Assembly (NCBI GenBank): GCA_947650365.1 | Contig: OX393551.1 | Location: 92,602,697-92,666,696 of the forward strand | DNA: 64,000 nucleotides | Reading direction: 5' to 3' | Source of the DNA: Chamaelirium japonicum | Taxonomy: Eukaryota > Streptophyta > Magnoliopsida > Liliales > Melanthiaceae | Part shown: in pieces, positions 21,791 to 34,589 of the stretch | Layout: each line of letters begins with the position of its first letter | Numbering within the stretch: the stretch's first letter is position 1 | The notes under the pieces: model-generated | What the model saw: the letters and a program-made list of their open reading frames with translations, nothing else | The model's database searches: none | Told to the model about the DNA's origin: nothing | Translations under genes and position numbers: made by a program

Positions 21791-24700
21791 ATGTCGCGAC
21801 CAATTCAGAAAGATTGGATGAATGAAAAAAATAGAATATGTATTCAGTATACTGAGGGGGTTAAAGATTTTATTGAATTTGCAAACGTAAATAGTGATGG
21901 GTTGTCTACTTGTCCTTGTCCATGTAAGAAGTGCCGAAATAGAAAAAGAGCAATATTTGAAGAAGTTGAACAACATTTGATCGTGAACTCTATAGATCCG
22001 TCATATCGCGTATGGGTTTTACATAGGGAGAGACCATCTAAAAATTTGATGCAGCATCTAACAGTTAAAATACCTGAAAAAGAAAATATTGAAGACAAAA
22101 ACATTGAGGATGGAGGCCTTGGGATGGGAAACCTTGTTGATGCTTGTTATGACGTGCACGAAGGGATAGATAACAATACTTATAGAGGCGATGGTGATCA
22201 AACCATTGATTTGGAAGAATCATATATTCCCGAACAAAACTTAGATAAGAGGTACAGTGATTATAAGAAAAAAGCAGAAGAAAAATTATATCCGTCCTGT
22301 GAGGGCACTGAGACAACTCTTTCTGCAATTGTGGAGCTACATAATATAAAGAAACAATTTGGTTGGTCAGGAACTAGTGTTACTGCACTCTTAACCGTGT
22401 TAAGGAAGTGGTTGCCAAAAGGAAACACATTGCCAGATAAGTATCCAGTAATGAAGGAAATGCTGAAAGACCTAGGGATGAAGGCCAAGTGTATTCATGC
22501 ATGCATGAACGACTGTATATTATATTGGAAATAATATAAAAATGCAACAGAGTGTCCTCAATGTGGAACACCTAGATTTAAAGTGAAAGAGGGAAAATCG
22601 GGTAAGAAGAAATTGAGAGAACCTAATAAAGTATTGAGACATTTTCCTTTAATTCCAAGACTCAAGAGGTTATATACTATACCATGGATAGCGCACGACA
22701 TGACATGGCATAATCGAGCAAAATCTTCGTGGGATTATATGCGACATCCAGCTGATTCAGGACAATGGAAATTGTGTAAAGACAGATATCCAGACTTTGC
22801 TAAGGAAGGGCGTAATGTTTGGCTTGCAATTGCAACAGATGGGTTTAATCCGCGTGGTGTTCAATCCATTAGTTATAGTTGTTGGCCTGTCATCATGGTG
22901 CCTTATAATCTTCCACCTTCGCTATGTATGAAATCAGAGTTCCAAATATTGTCTTTATTGATACCAGGGCCAAAGGCACCGGGTCAAGATATTGATGTTT
23001 TTCTCGAACCACTTGTAGATGAGTTGAAGCAACTTTGGGATGAAGGAGTGCTGACATATGACATGTATAAAAAGGAATATTTCACGATGAAAGCTATGCT
23101 AATGTGGGGTATTCATGATTTTCTCGCATATGAAAATTTATCTGGTTGCGTAACACATGGTTACAAAGTCTGTCCTATTTGTGGTGATAAAACTCCATCC
23201 GTTCGATTACCTAATGGCAGGAAGAATGTTTATACAAACTACCGTATGTTCCTTAAGATGGATCATCCGTTCATAAATGGTAAGTATTTGGGACTTAGGA
23301 CGATAGAAGATAAGCCTCCTTCAAAACGATTAAATGGACAAGCGCTTTTGCAAACTTTAAGTCACGTCAACTATGTACCAGGTAAGATTCAAAAAAGTTT
23401 TGGCAGGAAGCAGAAGAAAATTGAGGTGAATGAACTTGATACCGCTGATGATGATGGTGGTGGTGATGAAGTTACTGAAGCGTGGTATAAGAGATCTATT
23501 TTGTTTGATCTCGAATATTGGATTCACCATCCAGTTCGTCATGTCATTGATGTGATGCACACTGAGAAGAATGTTGCAGAACATATAATAAACACGATAC
23601 TAGATAAAAAGGATAAAACTAAGGATACAATAAATGCACGAGAGGACTTAAGAAAGATGGGCATGCACAGTGGCCAATGGATGCAAACAGACAAGGATAC
23701 TGGGAAACAGATAAAACCGATAGCTCCATTTATTCTGGATAAAGATGAGAAGAAATACTTTTGCCAAATTTTAAAAGACTTGAAGCTCCCCTCAGGTTTT
23801 TCGTCTAATCTAAGCAACATTGTCACTCTTCAACCACCTGGTTTGCACGCATTGAAGTCTCATGATTATCATGTCATTATGCAATATTTGCTACCTGTAT
23901 TGCTTCAGCATGCCTTTCCAAAACACCGTGACTTACGATTAGCTATTCACCAAATAAGCTTATTCTTCAACCTACTGTGCTCGAAGGTCTTAATTCGTAA
24001 GGAAATTCAAGAGGCTAAATACATGATTGCAGAGGTATTGTGTGTATTGGAGAAATATTTTCCATCATCATTTTTTGATATGAGTATCCACCTAATGGTG
24101 CATCTAGCTGATAAAGCTTTGATTTGTGGACCCACTAGACATCGATGGATATATCCATTTGAAAGGTAAACTACATATCTTATATTATAACTACATATTT
24201 GTTAACGAAATTAATAAATATATTTTTTGAATTTTTAACTCAATTAGGGCGATGAAGGAGTGCAAAGATATACCGAGTAATAAACGATATGTTGAAGGGT
24301 CCATTGCAGAATCCTATCTTGTTTTTGAATCTATTAGGTATGCCATGGAATACATGCCAAATCCACGAGATGGAAATCATAAATCTACTCGTGAGATCTT
24401 TCTAGATGATAATGGTGAGTATAGTGATGAAGGGCCTATGCTTGATGGTAAGACTGTGATGCTATGCCCAGAACAATTTATACAAATTTGTAGATGGGTA
24501 CTCTTTAGAGTAGAAGTCGATGAACTTGACGAATACTACAGGTTCGTTTTATTTCACTTGTTTGGATTGATAATCTATTTATTTCGTAGGTCGTAAATAC
24601 TCATAGTAAAACTTATATGCATAAATTACAGTGAATATCGCTCGTCCTTGCAATCAAATATCCGTGGTAAAGGAAAAGGGATAGCAAAAACCGAAGTAGA

Positions 24701-25421
24701 GATCCAGACAGAATTTATCGTTTGGTTATATGACAAGGTATTAGTTTATTTGATAAAATACTAATATATTACCTTTGGGTATTAGTTATGTTCACTTTTT
24801 AATTATGATATTATTTTTATTCTACAATTGTTGAAGGCCGGTATCACAAACTCAACGTTGTGGCATTTGGTTAAGGGCCCATTGTTCCAGGCTAAAACTT
24901 TTAGAAAGTACCGTGTTAATGGTTTTGTCTTCTCTACTAAGTTTCACGATGATACTGTTGCGACACAAGATAGTGGTGTTTGCATGAAGGCAATTACTAC
25001 GTTTACGGCAAGTAGGAAAGACAAAAACCCTATCGACGCATCGACCATGTACTATGGGGTTATCAAAGAGATATTCGAGTTGGACTATACGGAGTTCAAG
25101 GAGGTTATCTTTTATTGCGACTGGGTGAGGGTGGAGGATAAAACTAATGGTTGTAAACTCAGTCCAGACTCTAACTTGGTGCTAGTCAATTTTAATAAGC
25201 TAAAGAGTGCTACTACACCGTTAGACGAGCCGGCCATTCTTGCCTCCGAGGCAAGTCAAGTGTTTTATTCAAAAGATCTAAAAAATCCAGATTGGTGGGT
25301 GGTCATACACTCACCGAGACGATTGACTAGTCGAGTCGACGAGCTAGATGAACCAACGGTCTTCCAATCCACACTTGAAGACCAACCTACTTTGAAACCC
25401 TTATTGGTGACACAAAGCTAA
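21791..25421 (+). pseudogene. CACTA-2 TNPD-type transposase (Transposase_21), four exons, premature stop
   Basis: The ATG at 21791 gives a transposase-associated domain (MSRPIQKDW; cysteine cluster CPCPCKKC near 21917). The main catalytic part follows (ATDGFNPRG near 22838, YSCWPV near 22878, DVMHTEKN near 23551), then the DUF4218-like end HLMVHLADKALICGP and YPFER (24089-24165). Exons inferred from GT/AG sites: 21791-24165, 24248-24541, 24632-24737 and about 24837-25421. The last two match the DUF4216-like tail (YYGVIKEIFELDY, CDWVRVED, ASQVFYSKD). TAA at 22532-22534 interrupts the frame, which resumes unchanged with YKNATECPQCG, so the gene is a one-stop pseudogene unless read through. The protein would cut and join the TIRs in the nucleus. 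Confidence 0.92.
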
Positions 25422-25458
25422 TTGTAATAATTGTAATAAGGTTGTTCCGGAATCCCTG

Positions 25459-25822
25459 TTGAGTATATTAAAGAGGAAGAATGAAGAGGATGATTTAACC
25501 AATGAACCTGAGGCTGAGGTGCAGTGGCAACTTCTAAGCGGAAAACATCAATTTTCCGAGTCATTGCTTTCTGAGGCCGCTGAAATTTTTAAAGTGAGTT
25601 TGCTTATATTGACAACAAGACTTGACTTTTTTTTTTGTTTGCTTATTCCTCCCTGTTGCCTGCTTTACCCTACTTAAATTGTTTAGCAAACTTGTTGATG
25701 TGGAAGGTGCAAATGATGTATTAGAAAGCATAGATTTTGACCTACGGTTTAATTTGAACAATCAAGCTCATTGGCTTCTCGTTGATGATTTGGACTTTGG
25801 TCCGGTTAATAAAGAAACATAG
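25459..25822 (+). pseudogene. unrecognised two-exon coding-like fragment
   Basis: An acidic, lysine-rich open stretch (KRKNEEDDLTNEPEAEVQWQLL, abbreviated) ends at a plausible donor (AAAG/GTGAGT near 25593). A second stretch from about 25686 reads KLVDVEGANDVLESIDF and ends in TAG at 25820-25822. It lies 40 bases after the transposase stop. It could be extra tail exons of the transposase gene or a captured fragment. Confidence 0.3.
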
Positions 25823-27599
25823 GCAAGTATCTTTTATTTTTTACGAATCAACCTTGAGTTGTGTTGTTTTCTTTCTTTTTCAGCATAAAGATCTTGAACT
25901 TGTTTTTTTGAATATCATCTTTGGTCGGATGTAGGATCAACGGAGGTATGGATCCAAAATAAAAAGGTGAGTACAAGGTGTCTGGAGATTTTTTTCCCTT
26001 GTGAGAGTTTATTTTTATCTTATTTTTATTAAAATGCTAAATTTCAGCAAATTCAGAATTTTTGAACATTGCATTGCTTAAGAACAATTGTGATCTAGAA
26101 GCACATCATAGTTTGTTGGTACTGAAACCGATCTCTTGGCTTTGAGCCTTTGGATTTTTTGGATACCAACAGACAATTGTCTTAATTAAGCAAAACCAGC
26201 GGACTCACCTACTGCATTTGTAATGATTGATGCTTTGACTTACCTACGAGTGAGACCATATCACGGTCAATACCTTAGTATCTTGGGTGGCCAACATTAG
26301 GATTGTGGGAACATGTATTCACCAAGATGGGATTCACACTATGATTGTTCCCTTGAGTTGAGTTATAAGTGTGGTCACTGAAAATCTAGTGCACTGGTTG
26401 TGTTGTGATAAAATATTTACTAGAAATAGTTTTATATATGCATAAATTTTATTATTTTCAAAACTGAACTTATAGGAAATATTGAGACTGGTGGCCAAGA
26501 GGTTTAAGTCAAAGCACTTAAAGATTAAAAAGAGGCAAGCTGGAATAGGTGGGAACAATAAACACTAGAATCATGAGTGGGTCCTAGCTTTGCTTACAGA
26601 CGTCAATAGGGAGCTTGGTGCATCACCAAGCATAGAATGGAAGTCATGACTAATATTTTCACAAGATTTGAGTTGTCGGTCACTTTCATTTAGTAGGATC
26701 GTTAGTCAATAGCTGGTCGATCTGGTATCAGATGCCTAGATTACTGTAGCCAACTGATCCAAGCTTGTGGAGCCTTTAAATTCTCTCTAATGCCTCAGAT
26801 CTAGCCTATGTGTGAACCTTGACACGTGAGTCTGAGCTATCTATCTAACCTTTTCCAAGTCTCTCAAGGTCATGACGAAGGTATGTTCACAATTGGTTAG
26901 ACATGGATGGAACCAAAGGGTTCATATTTGGCACCAAAATGCTAATATACCATCTTCCATACTCCTCTTCAGGTGATGTCATTTGAATATATTGGCACCT
27001 TGAGTCGTTATCTGAAACTTGACATGCGGTAGGATGATCTTATTCAACTAGATGGCCGTTAAATAGTGTTCTTACAAGTGACATTAAGACTCTTTTTGGA
27101 AAGTCAATGAACAAAAAAATGTTGGAAATATTTTCTTATTGGGTTCTTGGCAACCCAATTAAGATCTATGTTATATTCTTCCATCTATGGCTTTGCTATA
27201 GGTATTAGCTGGTAAATGTTAGCACGTAATACTATTCTGTACTCTTGAGTCATGGAGCAAGTGGGATAGTTCTAATCTTGTAATGAGTTGAATTTAACCA
27301 TCTAGAGGTTTTTATACATTGATTTTTGAATGCGTATATTATGGAGTCTTAAAAGTGTATGACTGTCCATTAAGAAATTTAAGGTAATTGAAAGCATTTA
27401 TTTTAGTTGCGATTAAATCTTTTATTACAACTATACTGGTCAATTTAAGCCATCGAACCATGTTGTAGCATATTATGGATACACTGTGACTTCGCGTGTG
27501 GGTGTTTCTGTGCATGAGATCAATATAAAGGTAAGAATACTGTAACTTTGAAAAAGAGTTGCTGTTATCTAATTATAGTGAAAATGGTCCATTGCAAGG

Positions 27600-28010
27600 C
27601 ATATATGAGTGATATTAATGAGATTCAATTTCATTGGGTGGATGACATAAGGCTTGGTACACTCTTTTCAGATCTCTTTGACCTAGATTTGAAACAAGAT
27701 GCCACTATCGGATCTCAAGTCAACTTTTGAAATGGAATCCCTTCTTGGTCGGTTAAATTCCGTAGAACTATTCCTCCCCATCTAGAGCTTCAACTTCAAA
27801 ACATGTATTATGTCTTGGCTTGCTTCTTTATTAGCAACGCCAAAGATTCTGCGGCTCGGAAGTGGAGTGTCTCCAGCATTTTCAAAGTTAGTCATTCTAT
27901 AAGTGCATTAACTCAGGAGGAGTTGTTTGCCCTGTAGCTTCTTCTCTTTGGAAAAGTCCTGCTCCCCTGAAGACCACTTTTAATTTGTTAAGACCATTTG
28001 GTAAATATTT
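27600..28010 (+). pseudogene. possible relic of a LINE reverse transcriptase C-terminal region (zf-RVT-like)
   Basis: The reading around 27613-27720 (FHWVDDIRLGTLFSDLFDLD, then a KQDATIG stretch) resembles the tail of plant LINE ORF2 proteins, where a W-x-D-x-W segment is followed by a leucine-rich F-P-x-L-F segment. A later stretch near 27945 (LWKSPAPLKTTF) resembles the W-K-x-x-x-P-x-K segment of the zf-RVT domain. Stops and frame changes separate the pieces. The similarity is from memory and weak. Confidence 0.3.
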
Positions 28011-30407
28011 CTGAAATTTCTCAATTCAATCCTATACTGGATGACCATAATCATGGCCAGTAAAATTTATTTCTTATTTTATAGCAACCATCATCAACTA
28101 TAAATAATTTTCATCCAAAACTTGTCTAGTCTCTTCGCTTACCGTGCTTTTCAACAAAATTACAAACATCTTCGTTCTTGTAATACTTCTGCCGCGTGTC
28201 TGGCCAAATCATTAAATGATGTGTTTGTTGCTAGGTCTTGTTTGGGTAGCAATTACAAATATTGGTGTTAGTTTTTATGGGGGTTTAGGAGGCTGAAAAT
28301 CTAAAAAAAGTACCTCTCTTTCTCTCTCCTTGTGCCTTTCTCATGTCAAACGTCAAAAGATTATGAGTGCATAAGTAGTTGTTTTCAGGGAATTACACAA
28401 CTTCAAAATGCGGCTTGTTCAAATTCATTTCCAGGCATTTCTGGTTTATTATGCCAGTATGTGCAATCCATTGATTTGGTATTTCTTTCTATATCATCAC
28501 ATATGAAATTCTCAAAATCGATCCCAATTAGATAACTGGTGAAATTGTGATTTTCCCTCGAATTTACTCGGAAAATTAAATTTTACTTGCTGTAATTGGA
28601 TTCTGGAGATTCTTGATGAATTTCAAATATTTTCCCTCGAGTCATTGACTGATCTCGAATCCTGAAAGAAACTTCTCATACGAGGTTTGCTCGTTGTCTA
28701 CTGAAACAAACTGTACTTTCATCTTCGGCTTCATATTCTTCCATGGGTCAAAAGATAGTTGTCTATTCTTGAATAATTTATCTTCCACAATGTGTGGCTA
28801 TGCATAGAATGAGATCCAAAAGCTATCGCGAAAGGAACACCAGTTCAGTCATAAAAGCATCTTCATCTCGTCACATGAATGTCTAACCTGTTAGGTTTCT
28901 TTCTTTTTTTTCCCCTATAAACAGCATTTTAGGTTGATATGTAAATTGAACTTAGGCCATGTTAGTAGGTCGGGTGGCGGGTAATGGTTGTACACCACTA
29001 TCTTGATGACCGGTAGGGTCAATACAATAGCTGACCGAAATTTGGAGAATCTGATTTGATCCAGTATATTTCCAGCACTTCTTCCATCAAATTAATGGAC
29101 ATTGGAGATTGATCATCATCATCATCTTCATAATAATTGTGCATCAAGTGAATCCCCTACACAGAGACCATCAAGTGAACTTTGCTTAACTATTATATAG
29201 ACTAAGAATATTGGGGATTTGATTATCATCTTCTTTTACTTTATGACTAAATGAGAGTTTCAGTCATGATCCTTTTGAATAATTGTTACTAGACTTCGAG
29301 ATTCGATCTTAGAAACAATATAGTGGGATTGGATAGCATTTTCACTAGGATCATCACATTGTCCTATTACATTTTGTGTCTGATTTACTTCTGTAAAGTC
29401 AGATAATATATTATTGATCTCATTTATTTCTATTCCAAAACCTGAAATTAAATACCATTCCGACTGAACAAGCCATTTGTTGCCAGATCTGTGATAAAGT
29501 CATTTATTTCTATTCGAATACATACCTCAGATCTGTGATGAAGTCATGCACCGGTACAACCTCATTGCTATCATAATGTTACCTACAAATCTAGGCTCTA
29601 TACTTGCTCTAGAATTAATCTTTATGGCTTAGCAGCTTCTATCTCTGTTATTCAGTACTAGCATTATTCCTGCCTTATAGCCATTTGTTTGCCAGTGAAA
29701 TCCGTCAACCTGATCACCTCACCACTAGCTTGTGACCGTTCATGTGATTTTTTCCTTCAATGTCATCTCTACTTATCCTATGGATTCAACACCTTGGTTA
29801 CTCCTCTACTTGTTCTACTGAGTCCATTTTTTCTATACTACCTCTCTCAAGCTCTCCTCCAGTGGTTTCACCATTAGTTTGTGAAAGGTGTGGGTGTTAG
29901 AGAAAAACAAGTATGCCACATATTGTATTGTGTATGTTGTAGAGGTTATATGCACTCGTTTTAAGTGTTGCAGTTTCTTTCTAGAATGTTCATATATTAT
30001 TTTTATCACCTTTTGGATACCTTCTTTTGTGTTATGGTATTAAGTTGGATGGAAAGTATTGCATTGGTACAACCGTGACATTTCATACAATGCTCTTCGC
30101 CCTAGTCAAAGAAGTGGAGTTGCACAAACTATCGATATATATACTTCCCCAATGTTCTCATTTATATTTGTTATGGTTTTATCTTGTGAGTATTAGTACC
30201 ATTTAAATTCATATATTGCTTTTGGAAGTGCTTGGTCATCATTATGCTGTGAATTTTAAGATGACCAAGGCTAACACTTGGTGTGTAATATGTCAAAGCT
30301 ATGAATTTTATTCACTTTCTACTGCAATCTAGACGTCTTATATGACCTTTTATTTTGACACTATGATATATGTTATTATTCCTCTTCCTTCTGTGAATTA
30401 TTTGTAG

Positions 30408-30795
30408 TTTGCTTGAAATTACAATGTTACCCTGATGATGAATGGTACTGCCCATATTGCAAAGATAATCTCGGCACGGGAACAAATTTTAGCGTTCTCT
30501 CTCCAAATGCTCTTAGACCAATAACCCTTCGCTTGAGACGCATATTAAAGGCTCCAACGGATGAACTTGGTGGATGTGTCCTTTGCAAGTAAGCTTCTAG
30601 ATGTTAATTAGTTAATTCCATTGATTTGAAAGTACTTTCAATTTGTAGACTTATTCAGTTATGTATTTCTGATGACTCCTGCTTGTAAAAGTGCATTTCA
30701 TGTTATAATTATATTTTTATGATGTGAACTGCTTCAGGGGATATACTTTCAGCCGAGAAGAATTTAATGCCACACCTAAAGACTGCCAAGGAAAG
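30408..30795 (+). pseudogene. captured fragment of a plant PHD-finger gene
   Basis: Two exon-like pieces joined by a GT-AG intron. Exon 30408-30588 follows TTTGTAG and reads CLKLQCYPDDEWYCPYC, then RRILKAPTDELGGCVLCK; intron 30589-30737; exon 30738-30795 reads GYTFSREEFNATPKDCQGK before GTAAGG. W-x-C-P-x-C is the end of one PHD zinc finger. The RxxKAPxxExGGCVLC motif opens the next in a family of plant nuclear PHD/acetyltransferase-fold proteins. The rest of the gene is absent, the first piece starts mid-domain, and the fragment lies inside CACTA-2. It shares the strand of the transposase genes. I infer transduplication of host DNA with intron kept. Confidence 0.65.
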
Positions 30796-31074
30796 GTAAG
30801 GCATTAGGATCCCTATGGGATGATATTTAACCGAGCTAAGTTGATTTTTCAATTCTGATATTCATTCATGATGCTGTTGGGGCCGTCTTGGTCAAGAACT
30901 TAGGAAGGTTGCCTTTTGATGGACAGCTTGTAAAAAGTGAAATATCTAGTAGACTGATAAGACTTTTTATGGATATTTTATGGTTTCATAATTTTTTTTA
31001 TTTGCATTTACAACAACAATTGAATCAAATTGCATTGCCTAAACTCTTGTCCACTCTAAAATTAGGTGAATACA

Positions 31075-32743
31075 ATGGCATCAAGTGATCCAACTACTCA
31101 GTCCCAAGGTACACAATCAACGAGTAGCACCATAAAGTTGCCTATCGAAATCCAACCTGACGGCGCCGTTGTGGGTAAAAATGCGAGTAAATGGAGTACA
31201 TGTACTGGACACTTCATTCGATCTCATGTCCCTATTGATATCAAGGACTGGAGGCTAGTGCCAAAGAACTTCAAGGACGATGTTTGGAATGCTTTGATGG
31301 TAATGTTTACTTATTTGTAATGGAATAACATTAGCATTATTTGCTTGTTTCCTTATCATTTCATATGGTGCAATCTAACTAGACTACTTTTGATAGGGTA
31401 AATTCGAATTAAATATTATCCCAGAACTGGCTCGTCCTTTATTGAAGAAGGCATTTCCCCAAAAGTTTAGGACAATGAAAGTGATATATCGGAAAGAATT
31501 TTTAAAAAATGTTGAAAGTTTAGAAGCAGCTATAACAACATGCCCATCCGGTATTGATCCGGGTCATTGGACAAATTTTGTCGCCCGTGAGGACAAGCGT
31601 GAAGTAAAAGAAGCGAATGCGAAAAACTCACAAAATAGATAGAAGAATACGGTCGGCCATACTCTTGGGCGGTCCTCTTATGCCCAAATTCATCATACTC
31701 TGGTGTGTATATACCCTATACAATAAAATTATAATGACAAAATATTTATAACTAATGTTAATTTTTTGCACAACAAAAAAAAGATCCTACAAAAAAAATT
31801 ACACGTGTAGATGATTGGTAAAAAGGACATGAACGTACTGATGGGACTGTGTTGGAGAGTGCTCGTGAAAAATATGTGAGTATAACTACATTTTACTTTT
31901 ACATATACTTTTGAACTACTGTTACCAATACTCTTTCCTATGTGAAAATTACAGGAACTAGTAAAGGCTGCCGGAGAAAAAAGAAAAAATACAAGCACGA
32001 GCGGAGGTGGTAGTTCGAGTCTGCTAGACCTCGACTCGGATGAACTGACAGAGGTCTTTGGGGGGGATAAAATGGGAAAAATTCGTGCAGTCGGCTCCCA
32101 TGTCTCTAAGAAGCAACTACAACATACTGTTGTTGCGACGGCAGTACTTGAACAATCAAAATCTACATCTTATGATGAGATGAAGGCTGATATTGTAGCT
32201 GAGGTCAAATGCACCCTAGCCAGATTTGAGGGTGTATTATCGGTGAGTTTGTTATTGCAACTATTCTTACATACAGTTAATACGATATATCTTATGTATA
32301 TATATTTCTTATTCATTGCTTCACAGGTTGTGCTTAATCATGTAACTGGGATACCGAGTGCCCAATCACTGCCTGTGGTGACTACGCCTAGAACTGAAGT
32401 TGGTTCCAATTCAGTTAGTCGAACAACACCGATTACACCTATAAATTTGGCTCCAATTTTGGAAACTTTGAATCGTCCTTCTGGGTCGTCTACCAATCCT
32501 AAGGTCATTTTATTGGATAGAGATGGTAGATCGGTGGCTAAGGGGTATGTTGTGACTGATCAAACTAGTGGAATTTGTCATGGTAGAAAAGTGGGACTCG
32601 GTGAAAAAAAGGTCTATGTCGAGGAAGTACTGGTTGGACAAGCTCTCATTTATGAAGGTCCCCAAGATGGCCATACTCTGATGCAAGGTTTAGTTGAAGG
32701 TGGTTTTTTAATTTGGCTTGAAGCCAGACTGCAAATACAGTAA
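31075..32743 (+). pseudogene. CACTA-2 TNPA-type protein (Transposase_24), five exons, two premature stops
   Basis: The ATG at 31075 starts a protein with low-complexity N-terminus, then the Transposase_24 region: HVPIDIKDWRLVPKNFKDDVW in exon 1, GKFELN, HWTNFVAREDKREVKEANAK in exon 2. Exons inferred from GT/AG sites: 31075-31299, 31397-31702, about 31783-31875, 31955-32242 and 32327-32743. TAG at 31640-31642 and TAA at 31819-31821 fall in otherwise continuous frame within conserved segments (after AKNSQNR; within DDW/KGHERTDGTVL). The family binds subterminal repeats and assists transposition. The gene follows the PHD fragment on the same strand. The last two exons (SPVVTT-like, NPKVILLDRDGRSVAKGY) are open. 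Non-functional as read. Confidence 0.88.
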
Positions 32744-33219
32744 TTTGGAGGTATTTGTTTATTTTCAATACCCCATTTTTTTTTCTTATAAAAGCATGTA
32801 TCTTTTATCATTATTGTATATATAGGCTTTAGGGGCTTGATTATTATTTTTTCCTTCAAATTTATAACATAGTCATATCTCCGTTTACTTTTCACAATGA
32901 CCACATATATTAGCTAGAAGTATTTTGTGTCTAATGTTTATTTTATAGCTGTAAAACTAATTATAGTGAGTCCCATTTGCAGAACTCTACTAGTAGATGC
33001 TTGCAAAGGCTCTAGCCCATTATTTCGAGGCTAAATTATTGTTGCTAGATGTAACTGACTTTTCACTTAAGGTCGGTAGATACAACCACATTTCCCCATA
33101 TTTTTTGTTTTTCCAGGCCTCTGATTCTAATGCATGTAGAGTTATCAATACACATACATGAGCAATTCATTCACCTGTTAGATACTGTCATTTATTCATT
33201 TCATGTTCCTTCATTTCAG

Positions 33220-33322
33220 GGGATTTGATGGCACCAATGACATGCCAAAGCTTCGTAGGAATGCTTATGTCTCAGCCGATATGAGTAGCCTCACACCGCA
33301 AGGCACTCCTGTGAATTCAGGT
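33220..33322 (+). pseudogene. possible additional 3' exon of the CACTA-2 gene
   Basis: A stretch after TTCATTTCAG (ending near 33220) reads open to AATTCAG/GTTAG near 33321, including DGTNDMPKLRRNAYVSADMS. Acceptor and donor look good, and the exon is preserved in the truncated copy near 62629-62731. The upstream frame ends in TAA at 32743, so it may belong to an alternative transcript. Confidence 0.4.
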
Positions 33323-34161
33323 TAGTGCCTTTTGTATTTCTATTTAGTAATGCCATCTTTTTGGCTATTTTTTTGGATAAGAAAAGTAGATCATTGAAGG
33401 GTTTTGGACTATCTTCAAATGAGCTTATATTTATTAATTACTCCTTATGCTCCATGCTAAATGATCACATAAAATCTGTGCACTGAATATAAGTTGAATA
33501 ACATAGAAATATCTGATTCATCATTGTATTTGGTCGACTTCATAAGATTATATTTGGCTTCTTTGCACTTTTAAGCAAATTAGCTAGGTATCTCACATAC
33601 TAAGTATTGATAAAATAAGAGAAAGGAGGAATATGAACGAGGAATGCAACGTGACTTGTTTTTTTAGGATAGTTTGTACAGTTCTAATGGTGATGAGAGG
33701 AATATATCCCTAAATTGGCTACTAATGAACAGAGTTATTCCAAAAGAGTGAGTGAAGTCTAGTAGAGTATGTTGCTTGTGTTCTAGATATGTCAACTTTT
33801 AGTGAAAGTGAATCATGATATTTTAAAACAACATCAAGGGAAATGTTTGGGTAGGATATTGGCATCGGATACCCCAATACCCATACTCGAAACCCAATTT
33901 TTTAGTTGGCATTTTCCTAGCGAATTGCTTATGACCTATTGGTCTTCTATATTGATGCAAGAAGTGATAAGGCCAAGCATTTTTCAAATCCATTGTAAGC
34001 ACAACAATTTCAATTCTATGTGCTAGCTAATAGTGTGTATGGTCAATTTGGAGACTTAAAGCTCTGAACTTGATTATGTACTTATCTCAGTTGTGGGTAT
34101 ATGGTGTGGTCAATTTGAAGATTATGATACTAATATTCACTCTTATTTTTTAAAATTGCAG

Positions 34162-34347
34162 GTTTGCTGCTGGTTTCCATGCTGGTGCAAGTGGTGGGGC
34201 TGCGGGCGGGATTTTGATGTTCAGAACACTTATTTGTTTCCTTGTTGCTCTATGTATATGGTGTCTGTCTCTCTGGTAGTCTGCGGCTACTATGTCTATG
34301 TGCTAGCTAGTAGTATGTATGGTCAATTTGGAGACTTAAAGCTCTGA
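34162..34347 (+). pseudogene. possible terminal glycine/alanine-rich exon of CACTA-2
   Basis: After AAATTGCAG (ending about 34161) one frame reads FAAGFHAGASGGAAGGILMF and continues as a cysteine/valine-rich tail. Position and glycine-rich start recall the terminal exon of CACTA-1 at 9084. Repeated TATGGTCAATTTGGAGAC segments at about 34030-34060, 34106-34130, 34317-34340 and 34388-34405 show local duplication around it. Confidence 0.35.
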
Positions 34348-34589
34348 ACTTGATTATGTACTTATCTCAGTTGTGGGTATATGGTGTGGTGAATTTGGAG
34401 ACATAAAACTCTGGATTTGATTCTATACTTGTCTCAGTTGTGGATACAATATAGCCTTGTATTTGTTTATTGTACCACTAGTATTTGTTTATATAGCCTT
34501 GTATTTGTTTATTGTACCAATAGTATTTTATTAATGCTTCAATAGTTTTCTTGATAGCCAAGAGAATTATTAAAAAAATAATACATATT

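Larger units (their letters stand above)
25422..30407. other. CACTA-2 interior, mostly unrecognised AT-rich DNA
   Basis: Between the two transposase genes lie 5 kb without a clear gene. A spliced-looking stretch at 25459-25822 reads LLSILKRKNEEDD...SEAAEIFK, a possible intron, then VEGANDVLESIDFDLRFN...NKET and a stop; I do not recognise it. A weak LINE-like relic lies at 27600-28000. The rest (26000-27550, 28000-30400) shows only scattered short ORFs and many stops. Such spacers in CACTA elements often hold captured host DNA. Confidence 0.5.

Noticed and set aside
33802-34347. ORFs MKVNHDILKQ... and MGIWCGQFED... as genes
   Set aside because: Present in both CACTA-2 copies only because the DNA is duplicated; no domain. 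The second overlaps a possible terminal exon but in a different frame.
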